A stretch of 64,000 nucleotides of DNA, taken from Verticillium longisporum (lineage: Eukaryota; Ascomycota; Sordariomycetes; Glomerellales; Plectosphaerellaceae). A program made the translations under genes and the position numbers. The notes beneath the pieces are model-generated. The model had not been told where the DNA came from. It worked only from the letters and a program-made list of their open reading frames with translations, and ran no database searches. Where the stretch lies: positions 6,448,001 through 6,512,000 of the forward strand of contig JAETXT010000003.1 of the NCBI GenBank assembly GCA_019188255.1, in the 5' to 3' direction. The first letter of the stretch is position 1. Each line of letters opens with the position of its first letter. Shown piece by piece: positions 20,728 to 31,177 of this stretch.

Positions 20728-23700
20728 ATGGTTCGCGTCACCGACGAGCCCGCCCTGTCTGCGGAGCACGTCACCCTATACCACGCCACCGACCCTCTTC
20801 TCGGCCACCTCCCCGTCCTGATATTCCACGGCCCCTCGACCACGGCCAACTATACCCTCAACAGCTCTCGCGTCCAGATCCACGTCTACAGCCCCGCTGG
20901 CCTGCAATGCTTCCCTCGCCTGACCATCAGCCCCAGTTCGCCCTTCTACAGCGTTGTAAACTACCTGCCCCGCGAATGGCAGGGCGACGAGATCTACCGC
21001 GGCCTCGCCTTCGGCCTCTTCAAATACTTCACCGAGCTTCCCGAGGTCGTCAAGAATCACCTGAAGCACACCTACCCCACCACGAGGGGGAGGCGGCCTG
21101 GCAGCGGCCCTGCGCTGTTCGGTGAACAGCATGCCGCCGACCTCGCTGCCAATATGATCCAGAGCGAGAATACGGCGGAAGTAATCGCTACTCTGCAGAC
21201 CGCTCTGCAGACACAGCACCTGAGCAATGTTGACATTGACTTTGTGCTGCCGCCTGGTGCTATCGTGCCCCTCCGCCCAGAAGATCTCGAAGACGTTCCC
21301 GACGACGACGACGACATCCTCGACCCCACTCTGCGACAGTATGGAGGTTACACACCTTTGGTCAAGCTCTTTGGCGAGCCTGTATTTCTGCCGACAGCCC
21401 GACTGCGAAGGGCGCCCTCGAAACCCACCGCGCTGAATCGGAGCAAATCCTTCACGAGGGATCAGAAAGTGGACTTGAGGATGAAGCTGGGCGAGCTCAT
21501 AGACACAGAAGAACGCTACGTCATGAAGCTCAACGAGCTTGTCAAGCACATTGCCGACGACTTTCGACAGTCGGCGAAATCCCGGGTGCGAGGCAGTCTG
21601 AGCCCTTCCGAAGAGGAGCTCGAGAAGCTTTCCCCGCTCCGCCGACGGATACTGCAGATCAACTCTGCCTTCATGCAGGAACTCCGCAATGTCATGAACG
21701 ACACCGAGGATGAGGCCGTACGTGACATGGAAACAACGACAACAGCACTCATGGGCTCCAAACTCGGCGCATCGGCCAAGACCAAAGACCCCAGTGGCGC
21801 TCTGGCAGTCGCGAGGATATTCCTAGAATGGTTCCCCAAGTTTACCGACTGCTATCAGGAGTACATCCGTGCCAGCCAACACTTCCCGACTCTTCTCAAC
21901 TCGTTTCTCGACCAGCAGTCGAGCTTCCGACAGAGAGTGACACAGACGGGCGAGCAAGCCGTGCGCTCCATTCTTATTGAGCCAGTTCAGCGACTACCCC
22001 GGTACAGCCTGCTGATTGACCAGATCGTCAGTTGCTTGCCCATGACGCATCCCGCCCTGCAGCCCATGCTGAAGGCAAGAGATATCATCACAAATATCTG
22101 CTCCATGGACGAGCCACTGCCAGACAAACCCCACGTCACCAACCGACTACGAAATATGGTGGAGAGCTGGCCGTTGGACCTGCAGCCTCAGGGACGCCTG
22201 ATTCTCGCGGCCGACTTTGTCGAGGTGCCTGCACCTTTCAACTCGGTGGATCAGTACGAAGCAGCAGACAGATCTGGCATGTTCTTGTTGTTTGCAGATT
22301 GCGTCGTCATTCTGAAGAAGCTCGGTCCCAATATCGTCACGGGTCGGGATCTGCTGCGCGAGATTGACAAACCTTCCGCTGCTGGCCTCCTTGTATCCAT
22401 GACCAATGCTGCCGGTGGCCCCGGGTCCTACGAGCTTGCATTCACCGGCTGGCATAACCTGTCAGACGTTCGATTCACCGAATCCGCCGATGGCACGCTT
22501 GTTTGGATGACATCCACACAAGAGATGAAGGGTGCCCATGCTGGAGAGTGGGTCACAGGCACGGCGGTGACCTCGCGGTGTTTCCAGCTTCAAGAGACTC
22601 ACGAGGCCAAGCCTTTAAATGGACCGAGGACATTGTCAAGGCTCGTGTTGAAGGCCGGTTCTCCGAGGGCGAGCGCGAGGACCCTACCTGGACCCTTCGG
22701 ATGCTCACGGTTGCCAGACAACAACCTGGGCATCTTTGCCGCCGTGTTCCAAGAAGGGGCTGACCAGCTGATTGAGGGAAGGCGGGAACCAGCACCTATC
22801 CGTGTCGTTGTGGATCACGAGAAAGGCACAAAGGGCGCGCCTATCGGACACTATGGCGTTGAGGTCACTGTCAATGTGCACAGCGGCGACATGAGGCGCG
22901 TGAACATGCAAACAGCAGGGTTGAACGGAAAGCAATTTGCAGATGACGTTGCTCTGGAGGACTTTCTTCCCACATTATCGCGTCGAAGTAAGTCTCGCGA
23001 GGCCCTTTCACCAATATCACTATGCTAATCGAGAAATCCTAGTCATTCAACTGCTCAGTATACAACACAACACGTCCAATATGCGTCTTACTCCAGCATT
23101 GGTGTCGTACTATACGAAAGCCCTCAAGGGCCTTCAGTTGACAACCCGGGCAGAGAAAACGCGATCTTTCCTCGCGTCATCACCAGTCAAGGGCCTGTTG
23201 TCGACAATCTGGGGAGGCAGCTCCAACGCGGGCGCAGATCAGGGCGCTGCATCGCCGAAACACGCCAGAGTTCCCGTCACCAACGTCTTTCCCCCTCCTA
23301 TATCACGCGCCAACAGCGAGACCAACTCGATATTTGGCTCAGCAAGAAGCAGAGACGGGGGACGGATCGCCATGGATGAAAGCAAACCTGAATATCCCTT
23401 GCTGCGCCTCGAGCAATGATTTACTGCATTCGTTGCCAGCTTGCTGGTACGCTAGGGCACCATCGTTGGCCGGATGCTTCTCTACAGAGGGGCTGTGGAT
23501 GAGCTGGCCGTCAACGACCTGTACAACAGGCTCATCGAGAGCCCCTTTGACCTCGACGTCATCTGAGCTTTCTGCTGACTCCATCTTCGTCGCTTTCGAA
23601 AAGTTCCTCAACATCGCCTGGCGAGAGCAGATGGGTCCCATCATGACGATCCAGGCCCTTGATACGCTGCAGGAACGCATGAACAAGCAGGTGCCAGGAA

Positions 23701-25350
23701 ACTTCGCCGACTTTGTCAACTACATGTTTGGAGACATGGCGCCACAGAACCGACGAGCGTTCACGGCCTTGATAAAGCTGCTCGCCGACTTGCTGGAGGG
23801 GTGCAGCAACGACAGCGATCGAGGCGCAATTACCGTCGCGTTTGCCGAACTGCTGGTTGTAGACGGCACAGCGCACAACTACATCAACCTTCTTGACCGC
23901 CTCGTCGAAGATTGCGATCGCATCTTTGAGGACACCAGCTTCGGGGCCAACCTTCATCCCGGTGGCTCGGCGTATGAGTCGATGAACTCTACGACTCGCA
24001 GCACCAAGTCTCATACAGGCTCCTTGACCTCCAACACATCCTCTATCCGCCGCAAGTTTGGACTGGACTCGTTACTGCGCCAGAACAGCAAAAATGAGGA
24101 TCGTCCGTCTGTCTGGAGGACGCTCAGCAAGCACACCCGCAACCCCGCCCACGGGAGATGATAGCCTGACTACATGTTTGTCGAGGGCGTCCGCTAGCCG
24201 GACGTGGTCTATTGACATGGGCTACCCGGGTCCCAACAAACTGAAGAGGCCCAACTCACGAGACAGGCCGCCACTGGCTGGCGCATTCGACGACCTACAA
24301 CGACCAGGAAGCTCGCACAGGCTCGAGACTCGGCTCGAGACAATCGGCGAGCCAGACCACGAGGCCGCAGCCCACAAGACGCCCAAGAAGAAGCGGCGCA
24401 GCTCTCTGTCTGATCTCAGGAGCCTCATGGCTGCCGCGAGTCTCGGCGACCCGGCAGAAGACACGAGCATCCTGCCTCTCAGCATCAACAAGCAAATATC
24501 CGAAAAGTTCAACTCGACGCCGAGGGCCAAGTCGCCCACGCCCTCGAGGATCCCCGTCAGCCCAAACACGCAGAGCCTGCGCGTGCCTCGTCCGCAGAAG
24601 GAGAACCTCAGCCTGGCGGACATATTCCAGCCGTCGCCATCGACGGCGGGCACTGAAAAGCGACTGACGAGGGGCCACCACTCAAAGAACTTCTCTACAT
24701 CCCAGATCCCAACGCTCAAGCCGGCCCGCAGCGGTCTGGGCAGCGGAGGTGAGTCGCCGACGCGGCCGAGCCTCAGCCCGACCAAAACGGGAAGCTCGGG
24801 CAGGCTTCGCTTGCAATCGCCACAAAAGCTGCGCGAGCGGCTGCAGACGGAGAAGCAGGCTGTCGACGAGGTGGACGCATCCTTAAAGTCGGAGCTGAGC
24901 AAGATCGCCGAGGAAATGTCGCGGGTGAACAATGGGCTGGGCGACCGAACGGGGACCGTCGACCTGCGGCGCCTGACGCAGTCGGTGACGGCGCTCGAAG
25001 AACGCGTGCCGACCATGCTGGGCGAACTGGACGAAAGGCACGCGGCCATACAGCGTGACATGGAGAGCACGCTCAAGGCGTCCGAGGCCAAGGTCAAGGC
25101 CATCGACCAGCTGTACCGGGAGGCCACGGCGGAGAATGAGCTGCTGTATGAAAAGTTCAACAGCGAGCTCGGCAAGATCGTCAAGGCGCTGCGCGGCAAG
25201 GGCCGCGAGGACAAGGAGGAGCTGGTCAGCAAGCTGCGGGAGCAGAGCGAGGAGGCGGCCAAGACGAAGCGGGAGAATGCGCGTCTGCGGCGCGAGGTCA
25301 TCAGCCTGCGGACGGCGTTGAAGGGGGAAGCGGCGGCCGATGGCGCCTAG
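20728..25350 (+). CDS. RhoGEF (DH domain) protein with RhoGAP-like module and C-terminal coiled coil; frame interrupted
   Basis: Large signalling protein of roughly 1,520 residues. The intron is 22988-23042 (GTAAGT...TAG). Residues about 1-210 form a conserved fungal N-terminal region. A Dbl-homology domain spans about 250-465 (KLGELIDTEERYVMKLNELV; ILIEPVQRLPRYSLLIDQIV). A PH-like region follows. Near 23400-23960 is a RhoGAP-like module (VGRMLLYRGAVDELAV...NRRAFTALIKLLADLLEGC). The end is Ser/Pro-rich, then a coiled coil from about 24830 to the TAG at 25348-25350. The reading is broken: a frame change near 22612 is compensated near 22710; in-frame TGA lies at 23417-23419 and TAG at 23453-23455; further frame changes lie near 23562 and 24150. 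Protein text on both sides is conserved-looking, so it was one gene. It may regulate a Rho GTPase in wall or polarity control. Confidence 0.8.
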
Positions 25351-25632
25351 GATGGCTTGTCGAAATTTGTCTTCATCCTACTGGGCGAGGTGAGGAGGGC
25401 CGGCCCGAACAGCTGGGCATCTGCAGGGTCGCGGTTTGAAAGGGAGGTGCGGTCAGGCGAGCGGGCGTTCGGGATGTGACAATCACTGCCTCTGCATCAT
25501 CAACGGTTTGGAAAAGGGGCGCGGGGCAGGTTAAATGGGTGGCCCATGTACGACTCATTTGTATTTTGCACTTGCATGAAGGGATTAAGGCCAACGATAC
25601 CAATGGGAAGGGATGAATGAGCAGTAGCAAAG

Positions 25633-25674
25633 TCATGTCGAATTCGATTCACGGGCGCTGTCGTCTTGTGATGG

Positions 25675-25718
<44 letters not shown>

Positions 25719-26692
25719 TTGTTGGCTGTACTGACGGGCACTCCTCGACCCAGCACTCCCAAAAGAGGGGGCCCGCGTCAACTGTGCGCAGAGGTATCGT
25801 CGATGTGCCGCGTGGGCCCTCTGTCGATGCTCCATCTCGGGGGGTACCAGACAGGGGGTCGGCGCCATACTGTAGTGACGGATCCGAGGGGATCCAGTGT
25901 TGGGGATGCTTCAGCCTGTTAGCATACGGACCGGAGGCCGAAGAAAGAGCTCCCTGGGGCAAGATATAGAGAGGGGCCACTCACGCCAATGGGCACAGGG
26001 GCATCCTCGCGCAGCTCGACGGCCACGGTGAAGGTGCTGTCCTCGGGCAGAGGGCCCTTTGTCGCGGCTGCGCTCCCGATCCTGCTGAGGGCGCCGCGCA
26101 CGGCCTCGTCGACGTCGACCCAGTTGACGGCCCTCTCCAGTTCGGCGAGCTCCCTCTCAGCCTCGTCCTCCCTGCGGGCGCGCGTGCGCCTCTTCTCCTG
26201 CTGCTCCCACGCGACGATGAGGCGATCCCTGCCCCGGCTGCTGACGTGCTGCTGCTGCTGCTGCTGCTGGCCGCCGCCCGCGAGAACGGCTACGTCGTCC
26301 TCGTCGATCCAGGCCGGGAAGTGGCTCACGTCAATGACCCACCGGTCGACGACCTGGAGGGTGCGCGGCAGGTGGAAGTTGATGGTCACCTTGGCCAGGC
26401 GGCCGACGGCCAGCAGCGGCGTCACCTGGCCCACGGCGTCGTTGATCCAGGCGCACACGGCCGGGTGGCGGGATTGGGGCACGACGAGGTTGTTGTGCCG
26501 CGCCAGGAGGAAGGTCGGCCGCGGGTAGAGGGCCCGGTGGAAGATGAGCGTGTGCAGCGTCATGGTCAGGAAGCTGGAGAAGGTCTGCAGGAGGGAGCGG
26601 GCCTGCGGACGGGGGATGTCTGGGCCGGGCTGGGGCTGAGGCAGGTCCTCGTCCGAAGGCTCTGCCTGCATGTTGTCGTTGTCTGTGAGCAT
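25633..26692 (-). CDS. REV7: Rev7/MAD2B HORMA protein
   Basis: Accessory subunit of translesion DNA polymerase zeta. Exon 1 is 26692-25985 (236 codons), the intron 25984-25909 (GTGAGT...AAG), and exon 2 25908-25633 (92 codons), for 327 residues with in-phase joining. HORMA landmarks are LLQTFSSFLTMTLHTLIFHRALYPRPTF near residue 32 on, VDRWVIDVSHFP, and the C-terminal safety-belt text HWIPSDP...TIPLRTVDAGPLFWECWVEE. A CAG repeat codes for seven Gln in the middle loop. A second, longer one is read in another frame as an Ala run near the C terminus. An MluI box lies 81 bp upstream of the ATG. Acceptor choice at 25909 gives the conserved PIG-HPQHW junction; the AG at 25916 would not keep frame. 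Confidence 0.82.
25681..25724. repeat. CTG/CAG microsatellite in REV7 exon 2
   Basis: About twelve CTG units on the + strand followed by TTG units. On the minus strand they are read as GCA and ACA codons, giving a Thr-Ala run near the REV7 C terminus. A second CTG run at 26249-26270 codes for Gln in exon 1 of the same gene. Confidence 0.9.
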
Positions 26693-27313
26693 GGCTTCGG
26701 GATGCGGAATGTGGCCTCGGCTTGATGATGCTGATTTGCGATGGGAGCGGGGTTCAGTGAGAGGAGAGGCGTACGCGTTGATCGTTTGGGGCGGGACGTG
26801 ACTGTGCTACACCACTTGGACGCCAGTTCACGTGATGTTCAGTGATGCTTAATTGCATGGTTTTTACAGGGTCGCTTCCGGTATTTGTCGCTCACCGATT
26901 TATGATCACAGACATCAGTACAAACCGGCCTAATCATCTGCTCTCTTCAATCAATCCCATTGCCATTCCGTTGGAAGGACCCAAGGCCTTGTTCGAAAGT
27001 TCATGTGAGCAGAGAGCGTAGTATGCACATAGAGGGATAAGCACCCGTATAAGGACATGAGGGGTAGGCGATACTCCACATTTAAGGCTGACAGGTGGTG
27101 ACGCCAGCAGAGGCCCGACATGGAGCTCCTGCCTTGCGTTGCTTGCTCCAGGCGGCCGGGCTCCCTCCCATCCTTCCTCCTAGAGACTTGACTTAAAGCC
27201 GGCATAGACGTCCGTCTTCCGACGCCCATCACCCATTCCTTTTCTTCCTCCCACATACATCGCATACAAATCAAACAACGCTTATACATTACATCACTTC
27301 CAATAAAACAACC
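26693..27313. promoter_or_regulatory. Divergent promoter region of REV7 and PI31
   Basis: About 620 bases with an MluI box ACGCGT at 26773-26778 (81 bp from the REV7 ATG) and a palindromic TCACGTGA at 26828-26835. The side next to PI31 is C/T-rich, as a leader would be. Confidence 0.5.
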
Positions 27314-28464
27314 ATGGCAAGTCCTCTCGCCACCCAGGCTGTTCTGCAGCTGATGGCTGATGCCATCCCAACTCATCCATCCGGAGACACCACCTCAGAC
27401 GTCAGCAGCTCGTATGAGCTACTTGCCCTCCTCACACACGCCTCAATGTCGGCCCTCAAGTTCCGACTGCTCGGCTTTGACGAAGAGAAGAGGATAGAGG
27501 AGGAAATTCAATTACACGCACCCCGCCTGCCATCGTCATGGAACGCCGGCTTTGGCTCCCTCAGCTTCGTTTATGCCCACAAGCAAACCTCCATGACTGA
27601 TCTTATCAACATCACGCGCATGGGTGCCAAGGCCGAGATTCGCGGACTGGCCGTCGGCCACGACATCATTCGCCGTTTCGAGCTGACACCGCGCGACTAC
27701 ATCGAGTCCTCCAAGCTCCCCATCCGCATCACATTGCGAGAAGATGGATCCGAGGACAGGTCGGACCTTCCGGATAAGATCAAGAGCGCCTTCAAGTCCG
27801 AGGCTCTGGTCGGGGAGCTCATTGAGCGCTTCAAGAGCAGCATCGTCCAGAAGCTCGTGCCAAAACTGCAGGCCGAGGGCTACGAAGAAACGCCCGACGA
27901 CCGCGACGCGAGACAGAACGCCGAACAAGAGGGTCGTTCTCAGGCCGGCAGAGAGCCGGGGAGGCCCTTTGCCGGCGACAGGCCGCCACAGCCAGGACAT
28001 CCCTACCCACTGCACGACCCCTCGCGGGCGCGCACCCGCCTCATCGGCCGCTGCCGGCTGGCGACTTCCCGCCGCCAGGGTTCGAGGACGAGCACGAGAT
28101 CAACAGACCGCCTCGCGGGATTCCCTTGGGCATGCCTGGCCGCTCGCCTTTCAACATCGGTCACGATGACCTGAACCCGCCCGGTTTGGGGCCACATGAT
28201 CCCTTGCGACCGTCATTCATCGGAGGAGGACTGCCGCGGCCTGGTGGTGGTGGAGGTATGCACCCGACGTTTGACGATCCGCTGTTCGGCGGGCAGGGTG
28301 GCCAGGGAGGTTTCGATCCACAGGCACCACCTGGTGCGAGGTGGGATCCCGTCGGGCCAAGCGGAGGCATGCCGCGGCCGGGAGGCGGCCGGGGCGGCAA
28401 CCCGTTTGGCGGCGGAGGCTACGGAGGCGGGTTCGGGGGAGGTTATGGAAGCGATATTATCTAA
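27314..28464 (+). CDS. PI31 proteasome regulator (PSMF1/Fub1-like); one frame break
   Basis: Binds the 20S proteasome and modulates its activity and assembly. The predicted product is about 383 residues. The N-terminal FP-binding domain covers residues about 1-190 (YELLALLTHASMSALKFRLLGF, SLSFVYAHKQTSMTDLINITRMGAKAEIRGLA). The C-terminal half is Pro/Gly-rich (GDFPPPGFEDEHEINRPPRG, DDLNPPGLGPHDPL, FGGGYGSDII), as in PI31 homologues. The frame changes between about 28000 and 28060: the first frame runs to a stop at 28172-28174, while the Pro/Gly tail is read one frame over. One missing base near TCATCGGCCGCTG restores it. No intron signals fit. Confidence 0.85.
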
Positions 28465-29351
28465 GACTCTGGCGCGCGAGGTAACGGGGACACGAGTGTA
28501 CGAGTATGATTCACGACGCATGATCAGGTTGCCCTTGCAAGGATGAAGCACGGTTCAGGTAGCCAGGCAGATAATGAAAGCTTGTTGCGTCTATTCGCTG
28601 TATGTATGTGACTTGAAGCGACGTACCCACGACCTGTCTGGGCCAACACATGTGCGATCAGCTAGCCTATAAATCGTTGGTAGGTGAACGAGGTTGAGCC
28701 ATCAAGCTCGGCCAGTGCAGTTTCAGTTGCTTTTGAACGGATTAGTGAACTTGCTATGGCCAACGAACACTTCCTTGGCCTGTGACAAGATCATGTTGAG
28801 CTGCTTCAGAATCTGACAACAGTAGCGATACTCCCTATGGTAATTCGACCCATACCTTGTATGCGTTCGGCAATAGAAGCTTAATGCTGAACACTAGGCC
28901 GCAACCTGAGAATGACTTGCCTTCTAGCTTAGCAAACAGAGTAACGACTCTTCAGCCATCATATCACAGCTTCACCCAAATGTGTGTCGAGGTAACAAAA
29001 CACTTTACGCCATTGCTGAACAGGGCTACATTCAATTCTCTAGCCACACCTTATCCATCCAGTATATATGTGCATGATCTGACTGGGAATGCTTTGAATC
29101 AGTCATGACACAGGACATCATCCTTTGCCATTAATGCGCTGGTGTTGCTTGTCCCCAACCCAAGTCCCCGAGGCCCGACACCAAAACCATTGAAATCGGA
29201 TATTTATCGATAAGAAAAATCGCGGGGCACGACCTAACGAACTGGCGTCCCCCAAGTCGCTTGCTTGACTTATTTTCAATCCCCAGCGACAGCAGCCTTG
29301 CTCATTCTCCAGCACTAGCTGCACGCATCTTGACACCAGATACTGCCGACC
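28465..29351. other. Intergenic region between PI31 and RPC37
   Basis: About 890 bases, relatively A/T-rich between 28,560 and 29,110. It holds the 3' flank of PI31 and the promoter of RPC37. No supportable gene. Confidence 0.45.
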
Positions 29352-30663
29352 ATGGACGCCTCCTCGGTCGATGACGATCCCATCGTCGCCTCGTACAACC
29401 TTTTGCTCAACCCCGCCCTGCCCCAGGGCCGCAAGCTATGGGTCCTCCAGCAGCCGAACACAACCAACCCCGACCAGGCCCCTCCCACCGAGATGCGCCT
29501 CAAGTCCATGGCCGGCATGGTCGAGGTGGACATCCCCCTCGACTACCAGCGCGGCTATGATCGTGACAAGGGCATGCACTGGGGCCGCCACCTCAAGAAC
29601 TCCCTCGTCAGCAAGAACGGCGGCACCCACGGCCTGTCCGGCGGTTTCGGCGTCGGCGCGGCGCCCCCGCGGCAGAAGAAGCGCCAGGACGACCGAGACG
29701 ACGATCTCTTCCTCGACTGGAGCGAGGCCGTCCGCCAGGACAAGGTGCTGCGCACCCAAACAATGGGCGGCACTTGCCCGGACTCGAAGGAGGTGCAGTA
29801 CATGATTGGCGTCTTCCAAGGTGGTGCGTTCTGGCTTCTTCAGCCGCCCCCCTCCCTTCTTGGACGTTGATTCGAGTGATGGTGACTGACGAGTTTTCTG
29901 CCCTCATCTAGAGGACGTACACCTGACGCCCGTCTCCAACCTTGTGCATCTCCGCCCGCAGCTTCACCACATCGACGCCGTCACGTACCAGGAGCGCAAC
30001 TCCTCTGCGGCCGCCAGCAAGGAGAACGGCGCTGCCGCAGGCGGCGGCGCGGCGGCGGCCAAAGCGATTCACATGACCATCAAGCAGAGCGGCGACGGCA
30101 GCGCGGCGCAAAGCGACACCATGCTCGACCGGCTGCGGTCCGTGCAGTCGGAGCACTGGCGGAAACTCAAGTACACGGACGAAAACGACGAGGCCGCCTG
30201 GGAGGTCTACAACGAAAGCCTTCACCTTCGCGATCAGGGCGCCAAGAACGGCGCTGCTGCTGCCCCTGAACAGGATCTCGACGATGATCTCGACGATGAC
30301 CTCGACGAGGACGGCAGCTCAGAGAAGGGATCGCGTGACAAGGGAAAGGGCAAGGCGGACGCGGGAGAGGAGGAGGACAAAGAAGGAGACGAAAAGGCGA
30401 GCAAGGCGGTCGAGGCTTTGAGCATTGCGGAAAACGCCTCCAAGCTCGGGACCGACTGGAACGACGATGACCTGCTGGAGGCTGTCAGTGGCATTGTCAA
30501 GCCCAAGTCCATCTCCAAGGAAGAGCAAAAGCGGGCGGCCGAGGAGGCTGCAGCTGCACAGGCGGCTGCTGAAGCGGCAGCCAAAGCCAGACCCCGTGCC
30601 AGGGGTGGTGCTGTAGCACGTGGCCGTGGACGGGGAAGAGGTGCTACGACTCGTGGTGCTTGA
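29352..30663 (+). CDS. RPC37: RNA polymerase III subunit Rpc37 (RPC5/SIN-like)
   Basis: Subunit of the Rpc37-Rpc53 heterodimer that acts in Pol III initiation, termination and reinitiation. Exon 1 is 29352-29820, the intron 29821-29911 (GTGGTG...TAG), and exon 2 29912-30663, giving 406 residues. Landmarks are the N-terminal VASYNLLLNPAL and RLKSMAGMVEVDIPLDYQRGYD strands, QTMGGTCPDSKEVQYMIGVFQ before the intron, and EDVHLTPVSNLVHLRPQLHHID after it; these make up the dimerisation module. The tail is acidic, then Ala-rich, and ends in an RG-rich run. The frame is intact. Confidence 0.88.
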
Positions 30664-31177
30664 TGGTCGGCTGGCTTCTAGATCATGACCTGTGACGGTA
30701 GACGGATTCGGGCTCGCTGTGCCACCATGATACCCCTGAAGGTAGGAAGTTATTTTCAGACGGCGTTGGGACAAATTACGGGGGGGACCGGCACTGAAAT
30801 GAAACAAGGCGCATTTGCGAAATTTGCTGAACTATCGACTAAAAAAACCATAAGCGGCGAGGTAGCATTGTGCTACCCTCGTACACGCAAGGTGTGACTG
30901 GTGATCGTGTAATGTACAAGGTCCTTGGGATGTGCTGCCGCAAAAGCTACCCCCTTTCCCATTCTACACACGACTCCCTGTCACCGCATGCCGCCTTCAT
31001 GCTAGCCTCCTACTGTTGATTCAAAGTCAACGGCACCTGCCGTCCAAAGACCTGATGCACCCGATTGCATGGTCTGGACGAAGCGAGTCTGGCAAGGCAA
31101 TGCCGCCAGGCGCTGCGGCCCGGCTGGTGGCAGACTCCCGCAAGGAGCTGCCGGAGCCCTAAGGTCTAAGCTTAACC
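30664..31177. other. Convergent 3' region between RPC37 and PAT1
   Basis: About 510 bases between two stop codons; nothing recognised beyond 3' flanks. Confidence 0.45.

Noticed and set aside
24222..25301. 359-codon minus-strand frame opposite the RhoGEF coiled coil
   Set aside because: Ser/Arg-rich antisense of a charged coiled coil; no domain.
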